In this document: piece after piece, positions 56,328 to 64,000 of the stretch
Position numbering within the stretch: the first letter of the stretch is position 1
Layout: every line of letters starts with the position of its first letter
Assembly (NCBI RefSeq): GCF_932274485.2
Contig: NC_065879.2
Span: 42,898,436-42,962,435 of the forward strand
DNA length: 64,000 nt
Reading direction: 5' to 3'
Origin: Patella vulgata
Taxonomy: Eukaryota > Mollusca > Gastropoda > Patellidae
Translations under genes and position numbers: made by a program
Notes under the pieces: model-generated
Databases searched by the model: none
Seen by the model: the letters and a program-made list of their open reading frames with translations, nothing else
Told to the model about the DNA's origin: nothing

Positions 56328-57199
56328 TGCAATTTTTTCTGTGATTTTATGTAGGCCTAATGTATTGTATTATTTGAATTAATATAGAGCAATTGGAAGG
56401 AATTCACACGGATTTGCCAACTCCTAATCCAAATTAGCATTGCCGTTTTGTTTTTAGCGTGGATATATTGCTTTACGCTTGTCTCCCCAAAGCAAAATAT
56501 ATATAAAAAAAAGTCTACTTCCAAAAAGTGAAAAGTTTGTAGCCTAGATTTGTTATTTATATCATTACTTACCCATAAAAATAGTCGTGACCTCGGGTGA
56601 CAATCTGAGTACAGAAAGTTAATCATAGGAGTAGAAATATTTGGTAGATTTAGGCAGTGGCGTACCAGGGTCTAGGTGAAGGTTCTAGCCTATGGCAGCT
56701 GTTAATTAATAATCATGCCTTTTTTTCAGATTTTATTCCTACTCAAATTTAAGTGACAACATTATTAGAACAATGCCTGTTATAAAATTTATTCAGTCCA
56801 GTTATTAAATATATTTCATTTCTTTTTTGGATTTTACATATACATATGGTTAGCACATATTGTAAAATAGGCCGAAATTATCACTACCTGTGGGGACGTC
56901 GAAAGGATCTTTGCCTCCGAGTGCTGTATACGTGAAGCCGAAATTCTCCGATGATGGCCTTTCCCTTTATTTTAATATGGTGATGTCGTAAATATCAAAT
57001 CATAATGAGTAAATTTAAATAGATAAGGAGACATGTAGTTTCACAATAATCAACCGGTAGATGACAATAAACTCAACAAATCAACTTTAATCCCTTTTAA
57101 AAAGGAAATGATATATTTCAAACCTGTCCGGTTGTCGTAAATACTATACGACCCATTTCATTCACACATGGTCGGAAATTTTAAGAAATGACTCAAGAA
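56328..57199. other. Head-to-head interval between the Ig/chitin gene and EMC5
   Basis: Under 0.9 kb separates the two start codons. No SINE or tandem repeat was recognised and no TATA box stands out near either start. The interval may carry promoters for both genes; that is inferred from the layout only. Confidence 0.4.
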
Positions 57200-57275
57200 A
57201 TGGCATTTATTCATAAACTATGTGTTAGTGTTGGCCTTATTGCTCTTGCACACGCAGCCTATTCAGCAACACAGC
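57200..57275 (+). CDS. MMGT1: EMC5/MMGT1, first coding exon only
   Basis: Reads MAFIHKLCVSVGLIALAHAA then YSATQ, ending in C before the donor GTAAGA. Human EMC5 begins [27 protein letters not shown]; the C left over in phase 1 is the first base of the next codon (His CAT/CAC in human). EMC5 is a small two-helix subunit of the ER membrane protein complex, which inserts tail-anchored and multi-pass proteins. It was also described as a magnesium transporter. This exon is most of the first membrane helix. An upstream in-frame ATG at 57188 would add MTQE; 57200 fits family length better. No second exon was found to the right edge, so intron 1 exceeds 6.7 kb. Confidence 0.85.
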
Positions 57276-57596
57276 GTAAGACACTTATTCAGATATATTT
57301 ATAGGCCTAATTACAGTTTACTAAAATTAGTAATATGATGCTACCAGGGTATGAAATAAGTCTCTTAGTTATGGTAACCTCAAAATAGGTTACGCTAATC
57401 TGCACCAAATTTGAAATGGTAACCTATAGGTTACAATGCATCAATTTGCTGCCATATTTGTTTAGAGCCGACCCTCGAATTAGCCTAGGGGGATTTGGGG
57501 CCAATTAAAAGATTAGCCAGCTACCCCTAAGTTTATTAAATCAGCAGGGCCCATATCCCTAAGCCAATTTAGTGGATTATTGTTAATCCTAATATT

Positions 57597-58442
57597 AGGG
57601 GTTTCAGGTCAAAGTTTCAAATGACAGAAAAAATTTTATTAAAAATATTTTGTGAAAATATACATAAAATGCTACCCAAATTTTTTTATTTCATCAAAAT
57701 ATTCTAATTAGATCCAAAGTTATGGAATTTTAAAATCCGAGATCGACGTCAATAATGTAATCAAAATGCTCTATACCAGTCAATGCGTGGCATGGCACCA
57801 AAATAAGTGCTTTTCAGTCATATTTGAGTGACGTCATAAGCGGTATTTTCCCTTCAGAATCGCTAGTACCAATTTTAAAACTGAAATCCGCACGTTATTG
57901 TCAGCTAAAATTTATTAAAATCGTAATAATTTGAATGATAATATGTCAAATATTTATAATCTGGATGATACCTCAAGAAAGTTTTTTTATAGTTAGTCGA
58001 AATTTGGCAATTTTCAGTCATCAAAACAGATAAATCCCATTTTCTACGGGTCTACTTGTCCGATCACGTGGTATCAACAACCATAATAACCACAAAACTG
58101 TTATCTATCGTTTGATTGGTTCTATATCAAAATCCCCCGGTAACTAAGCTGCGGATTCACCAATGAAGTGAGTCGTAGCAATGGAAAATCTCAGGCCGTA
58201 TGACGTCAGAGCGGTATTTTCCCGCGAGCGTCTCATGTAAACAAACGGTAATTTCGCTTACATTTCGATAATTTTTTAGCCTGAATCTTTGCAGATATTG
58301 AGATTGATATTAAACTATTCCAATACAATTGCTAGTAATGCATTTACATAAAAAAGTAATTCAGAATCGTAGATTGAAGTGGGCTATATTTCAGTCGCTG
58401 GCTGTCCGATTTCACGCTAAAGTCACGTGACCTGAAACCCCT
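57597..58442. mobile_element. Non-autonomous element with ends AGGGGTTTCAGGTCA
   Basis: AGGGGTTTCAGGTCA at 57597-57611 and its exact complement TGACCTGAAACCCCT at 58428-58442. Related ATATTA/TAATAT sequence just outside suggests slightly longer ends. The 846-bp interior has no protein. Family not assigned. Confidence 0.65.
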
Positions 58443-59672
58443 ACTAATATAGGGCCTACTCTCTACAAAATTGCAAATAACTAAAAAAAAAAATTTTTTA
58501 TACAAAAATGTACAGATTGTCGTGTTCTTTCCAATGATATAAAATTCAATTGACAAAGTAACAATTATATTACTATAAATAATATTGAAAGGTCAGTTCC
58601 ACTAAAATTATGACTTTTCTCTGTCATAATAAACGTGAACATGTATCTCCTAAGATTTTTTTTTTTTAAAAAAAGAACAGTGTTCAAAGTAAATATAAAT
58701 ATAACTTTTAAAAAGAAATATCGCCCCAAATGACCGTCACTTCATCGCTATCGGCATTTGACATTTCTGCCTTTCTTCATTGCATCGAAAATAAAAATAT
58801 ATAGGGCCTAGTTGAAATCTTCGACAATGTAATATTCCTCTATGTAGCTTATATTAAATCCTAAAAGTTTTGATTCAATTTAGCTTTCCAAACTCTAGAA
58901 TTATTATCCGTAAGTTTTGTGGTATCGTCTGTCGGGAAACGTATCCAAGATATGGCGGCCGACAAGCTTGATCTCGACTGCTTCGCATCATAACATCCCC
59001 CAAAAATATAAATAGCTGATTTCTTCGACATTATCATGTTCTACGATATGCCTGGCAGTAAATCATAAAAAATCTGATTCCATTTCACTTTCCATGTCAT
59101 AAAATTATAAGCCGTAAGTGGCAACGTGAAAATATTGGAATAATGCCAAAGTCATTGACACGGTGTGAATTTTTACCTATGACCTATTACGTAAATACCG
59201 GAAGATCCTTTGTTGAAAAGTAGGTTTTTTATTTGATAATTTGCGAATATAACATTCCTTTTCATTGGGTGTTTTATTTTTATTACTCAATCACCATTAA
59301 TTTAAGAAATAAAAACAATAGAAATCAGTTGATTGATCTGGCGCTTTCGTTCGCTAAATAGGCTAATGACATTGCCATGTATGATGGGTCCGCGAGTTGA
59401 TTTGCTACTACCAAATGACAGGTGCGAACTTAAGGATCTTTCAGGTATTTATTTATAATTGTAATATGTTTTAATGTAGGAGTGGAGGGAATATTTTAAC
59501 TGAAACCTTTAGTTTATAAATTATAGCTCGGTGGTCGAGGACGGAAATCTGTTCGCGTGTTTCCGGGTCATGGTAACCGATGCGTAACCTGAACGACCGT
59601 TCTCGTGTTATTTCGTACCCTGGCTACTCTGTTGTCACTTTGTCAGTGATAGTTACGTACCATACTACGTAG

Positions 59673-60206
59673 GGTAGTTCAGCTCTGAACGTAGGTCTCA
59701 TTATACTCACCCTGTACATTCAGGAACAGTCCTATTGAATCCTTGGCGAAACTGAAATCGCTTCCCAGTCAATTTTACTGCTAAACGATGAGTGTCAATC
59801 CGTGTGAACGCCTTACAATGTAAATTAACATCTCAGTGAGAAAATAAGACCTTGCTTACCTAAATCTCGTCTATCTTATAATATATGGCCGAGTTCGTAA
59901 ATTTGTGTGTTACCCTAAATGTAGATTTCAATGAAGTCGGTTAGAAGATGGAGACATATTTTTTAACAGCATATTGTGTCGCTCATACTGACTCTAGCGA
60001 GCTAAGCAAGGTCTTATTTTCTCACTGAGATGTTCTTTACATTGTACAGGCTTTCACACGGATTGACACCCCACCGTTTAGCAGTAAAAAGTTACCCAGT
60101 AAAATTGACTGGGAAGAGATTTCAGTTTCGCCAAGGATTCAATATGACGGTTCCTGAATGTTTAGGGCGAGTGTTATGAGACCTACGTTCAGAGCTGAAC
60201 TATACC
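59673..60206. mobile_element. Foldback element, arms about 190-200 bp
   Basis: Arms 59673-59858 and 60003-60206 are reverse complements at an estimated 88-90%, with a 144-bp loop. Tips read GGTAGTTCAGCTCTGAACGT and the complement of GGTATAGTTCAGCTCTGAAC. Inner ends share CTCAGTGAGAAAATAAGACC plus TTGCTTA. No coding capacity. Confidence 0.85.
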
Positions 60207-61587
60207 TTGGGGTGCGGGTTAGATAAGAAATCTCATCTCTCAACCCTGTGTGTTTCGAGATAAGAGATGGTGCTATAGAGTTTCAAGTGGCAAACCCCCA
60301 ACGCTAATCACATCAAGATTCAAATAAGCAAAATTGACAATTTTTTCTTCACAACAAGAGAACAACGATTGATTATTGTTATTTATAACATTAGCAATGC
60401 AAAAGCTTTTTTAAATTTTTGAGTCTGACTAAAATTGAATATACTTGTTTTCTAACCCCTCCCCCATTTAAGAAACCCAAAACAATTTCAAAATCGATTA
60501 AGAAATAAGAATGTTCTTGCACTTTTATGACCCAAAATTGATCGATTTCAGTATACACTTTTTTTTTAAATTTGCAAAAAAAGTGACCAAAGACAGTTTC
60601 TCAGCAACCATTAAACATATAGGCATCAAATTTTCAGGAAACATCCATCCAAGCATTAACTATTTATTGAAATTTTTAATTTTGGGCTATATAATTTATT
60701 TCCTTCGATATAGGAGTCTTTCTATGAGAAAATACGTTTACTTTCAGTGACGAGCGTCGTTTTTGCCTTTTCCTGATAATTTATTTTTTCAAAATATAAG
60801 AAATAAGTCGTAAATACGTTTCTGAATGTCTAAACCACGCTTGACACAAACTCTGTTTTCATCTTAATACGAAACGCACAAAGTCGTCGATGTTGGTGTT
60901 CATACAACTTCCCGAAGTCGCGGAACAAAAATGACACATTTTACGGTCAGTTTTTTTGACATTGATAAAAATAGTATCAGTGGCGCATCTAGCGAACTTT
61001 TACATTGCTAATAACATTTCTGACACATCCAACTACAATTAAGCAGAAAATCCTACCTGACAAGGGTACAATAGATTGCTTTCTCCGACATTTTAAAGTT
61101 ACGTCTTTAACACATAAAGGCGGGGCCTTGTGTACAGTAGCCAATCAAAGTACTAACCTGATCTGAGTTGCGCAGGGGTACCGTAATACATCGTAGTTAT
61201 GATTGCTCGTATTAATTTTAATAAAAACAATGCTTGATTTACTTTATTGTCAATATTTGCTGATAAATGAAAGTTGTTTCAGTAGACTGGGCTGTGTATG
61301 TGTAATAAGTTCTAATAGTATGAAATTAACTTATTTTTAAGATGTTACATATACATTAACAAAGAAATTAAGTTTGCCACTAAAGGCACCCAATTGTAGC
61401 TAAAATCAAGCACATCAGATGTATATCTCAACGTTTTTAGCTACGTTCTCGTAGCTAGGTGCGGGTCAGTTCATCCCACGACCGTTTCACCTTGGGCTGT
61501 TTCAACCCAACCTATTTTTTTTTTTCAGGCTGTTTCATCCCCCTTGTGATTAGAACAGCAGTTAATTAACAGTTAAATGAGTTGTAC

Positions 61588-62768
61588 TTAGGCCGCGGTT
61601 AATTAATTGTTTGTTTCTCATGACCCGCCTGCATGTCTTTTTTCATCCGTAATAATTACGCACTTCCATAATTATTTGGTCAAATTTAGCAAGGTCACAA
61701 ATTCGTCCTGTAAGACTATATTTGTTTGCCTTTAAATATGAACAATGAATTCACGCATTAAAATCGACTGTTTATCGATAAAAATGACACTAGGTGATAA
61801 GTAAAGTATGCTAGAATGTGGAAAAAAAATATGTAATGTAATGTACGTGAAACAGGAAGTTTAAAAAGCTGTATCATATCTGTCATTATAACCAAGGAAT
61901 GGTTGCTGCAGCATTTTCTTTCACCAAAGATGACATACATACTTCATAAGGCACTTGTCATATGTAATTAAATTCATGGAAAGATATAAATGTCTTTAAA
62001 TACCTGCTAAAATATTTTATTTACATGACTAGCACTCTGTGACAAATGTTTGGTTCCAAACCTCCGCCATGAGATAGCTTCGAACATGAGGTACCGGCTG
62101 ATTGACACTACATGTACTTTAGAGTATTTTATTAACCATAACACTCTATAGACACAGTCTCAAAAGGACACAAAGGTACTAATAAATGTGATAGACAAAA
62201 TTATAAAAGTATTTATATTATCACAATGCCATGTGCCGATGGGGTCAAAATTGAAGACAATTAACACACATATGTAATAAATTCTTTGGACTGAGACGTT
62301 GATAATCTAACTTCTGTTGTATCAAAAATCCAAAGGTATGCTTTTAAATATTTGTCAGAACAAACCATCAACCTGATTGGAACAGGTCATTTTGTAAACC
62401 TGTCAAAGTACGGAAAGATCATGAAGAAATGAAATGCCAAGAATGAATGAATTAACGAACGGTTAACTTAGAAGCATACCACTAATAATTTAGACCTATC
62501 ATTATGATCAAGTTTCCGATGCCCGGCTATTGTGTACCACTAGTACCAGATATTTTAATCTATAAAAATGTAAATAAATTGTGAACGCCGGTTACCGTTG
62601 GGGTTTCAATGACCAAGTAACTAACATTAGTTATTGCTGAAATAGACACAGCAATAAACTCAAAAATTTTAAATTCCATCGCATTAATTAATAATTACCT
62701 CATGTAGCATGTATATTTGACAAACACAGGTCATGAGAAACCAACAATTAATTAACTGCGGCCTTATT
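61588..62768. repeat. Inverted repeat pair about 1.1 kb apart
   Basis: GGCCGCGGTTAATTAATTGT plus TTCTCATGACC at 61590-61624 matches the complement of GGTCATGAGAAACC plus AACAATTAATTAACTGCGGCC at 62728-62763. Related TTAACAGTTAAA/CTGTTAAA lies outside each arm. Possibly the ends of one element; no protein inside. Confidence 0.55.
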
Positions 62769-63012
62769 GTTAAATAAACTGTTAAACACTTATTTATTGT
62801 TAAATAAACACGTAATGCAAGACTTGCCACAAAGATGCGAACCATCATTTGCCCGCAGACTTGTTTTTCCGCGAGTAGATAGTCGCTCGCGCACATCGTT
62901 CAAAGGATAGTTGTTACCGTACCAAACTTGTTGCCTTTTTGGTCAATATTTATACGTTTTTACAAATCAATATATTTTTTTATTAAATTACAGCGCATTA
63001 ATTACTTGTTGA

Positions 63013-63110
63013 TTAAAGGGACAATAACACTCTTGCTGGCTTGAAAGCTCCAGAAAATAAATAATATCTCTATCTAAGTACTAGATGTTTAAGTGTCCTA
63101 CCTGTTGTGT
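63013..63110 (+). repeat. Interspersed repeat, second copy of 8755-8910
   Basis: ACAATAACACTCTTGCTGGC, AGCTCCAGAAAATAAA and ACTAGATGTTTA as in the 8.7-kb copy. Confidence 0.65.
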
Positions 63111-63419
63111 AAATTAACCATTACATCCTATTTTACTTGTCCAGAGGGTTCGAAAATATTTTTAAATCGAAGTTTCATTTGAAAATGTTTACGTTAGACG
63201 TTTCAAACCATTATGTTGGAGTTTTCAAATTTTTTAAATAAGGTGTGTTAAGATGAAATTTGTATCATCAATTAATTGGAATACTGTAAAATAGTACAAT
63301 TTGTTGACCAGAATAAAGATTGGGACATATTATTCAGTTACAACAAGAGTGGTATTGAGCCTTTAAGAATAAGAAGTCAATCAACATACTTATCGACTAC
63401 AATAACAGTCATACCATGT

Positions 63420-63830
63420 GGTTCATAATCTGAGTAATTAGCACATTTAACGGTAATTTGATAATATGGTAAAAATAACCCAAACAATCATTCCGATTTT
63501 TCATAAATGATCCAGTAAGTTGCCTTTTGAGCTAATAAGCCACGTGGCTAATGAAGACGTTCTCGGCATTGTGAATCTTGGGATTTGCGCCGTGTTCAAC
63601 GCTTGATCTGTACGAATTCCAGGTAGATATTAAAATAATAATTGGATCATGCATTTAATCGGTTTCGGTTTCACTGACCCAGTTGTTAGTTAAATTTAAA
63701 TGTCCATTGAATATAATCCACTAATAGAACACCGAATACACAGAGAAATAATATTTTTTTCCAACAGAATCTCCAATGCCGAATCCCTATGACACGTGAC
63801 ATGTATGACCAAGTAGTATTTAATACAGCC
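63420..63830 (+). repeat. Interspersed repeat, second copy of 10980-11270
   Basis: Same order of blocks as the 11-kb copy (ATTAGCACATTTA, AATAATTGGAT, CCAGTTGTTAGTTA, TAGAACACCGAATA, ATCTCCAATGCCGA). It follows the 63013 repeat by about 300 bp, as the 10.98-kb copy follows the 8.76-kb copy at a longer distance. Both may belong to one family, interrupted in the left copy. Confidence 0.65.
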
Positions 63831-64000
63831 ATTCACCCAATACAGGGCTAGACTTACACCACAACTTGGCTCCCAAGATGGATTATCTATAGTAAGTTAT
63901 CAATGGTCAGCTATGATAGAGATTAGAGACAATAGTAGTAATGAGATAATCCATCTATAAACATTAGGCAACTTAGTAAATGAATGAATGGATGTCACTT

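Larger units (their letters stand above)
57276..64000. other. EMC5 intron 1 and beyond: no further exon found
   Basis: Open frames here are short and low-complexity. Recognised contents are the inverted-end element (57597-58442), the foldback (59673-60206), the inverted pair at about 61588 and 62728, and the repeats at 63013-63830. Nothing was seen in 60210-61580 beyond AT-rich sequence. Confidence 0.45.

Noticed and set aside
60511-60750. 79-codon plus frame considered as an EMC5 exon
   Set aside because: No similarity to the rest of EMC5 and no suitable acceptor in the needed phase.
62684-62896. Short minus-strand frame with several hydrophobic residues
   Set aside because: Short, AT-driven and spanning one arm of an inverted repeat; no family resemblance.

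Overview
The window is animal nuclear DNA. It is AT-rich, has GT-AG introns of hundreds to thousands of bases, and most of its length is repeats. Two tRNA-headed SINE families, Tc1/mariner, pogo-like and hAT-like DNA transposons, foldback elements and tandem repeats built around a GGCCATAA core are all present. Together with an immunoglobulin/chitin-binding protein gene, this suggests a lophotrochozoan, most likely a marine mollusc. That assignment is inference; no species marker was seen.

Four host genes were resolved by joining exons through splice sites and reading phase. (1) PELP1, minus strand, 16 exons from 22872 down to 788, complete, 764 aa: scaffold of the PELP1-TEX10-WDR18 (5FMC/rixosome) ribosome-biogenesis complex. 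(2) WRAP53 (TCAB1), plus strand, 11 coding exons from 26038 to 42893, complete, 612 aa: WD40 protein that carries scaRNAs and telomerase RNA to Cajal bodies. (3) An unnamed gene, minus strand, 11 exons from 56327 to 43356, 768 aa: a predicted type II membrane protein with ectodomain Ig-Ig-CBM14-Ig-Ig-CBM14-CBM14, made by tandem duplication of a three-exon module. (4) The first coding exon of EMC5/MMGT1, plus strand, 57200-57275; the rest was not found and probably lies beyond the right edge.

PELP1 and WRAP53 are head-to-head about 3.2 kb apart. WRAP53 and the Ig/chitin gene are tail-to-tail about 460 bp apart. The Ig/chitin gene and EMC5 are head-to-head under 0.9 kb apart. PELP1 and WRAP53 have a poly(A) signal at or just after the stop codon. 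Both also carry, just upstream of one exon, tandem copies of that exon's own 3' splice site and first codons.

Introns and intergenic DNA hold the repeats. In PELP1 introns: a Tc1 remnant, long-inverted-repeat element, SINEs, LINE 3' end, pogo-like element, hAT-like element with 8-bp target duplication, and perfect hairpin MITE with 9-bp target duplication. In WRAP53 introns: a broken copia-type LTR fossil and a nearly intact Tc1 element nested in an older repeat. In the Ig/chitin gene introns: SINEs, a 1.4-kb foldback and two unexplained open frames. From about 57.3 kb to the right edge only repeat structures were found.
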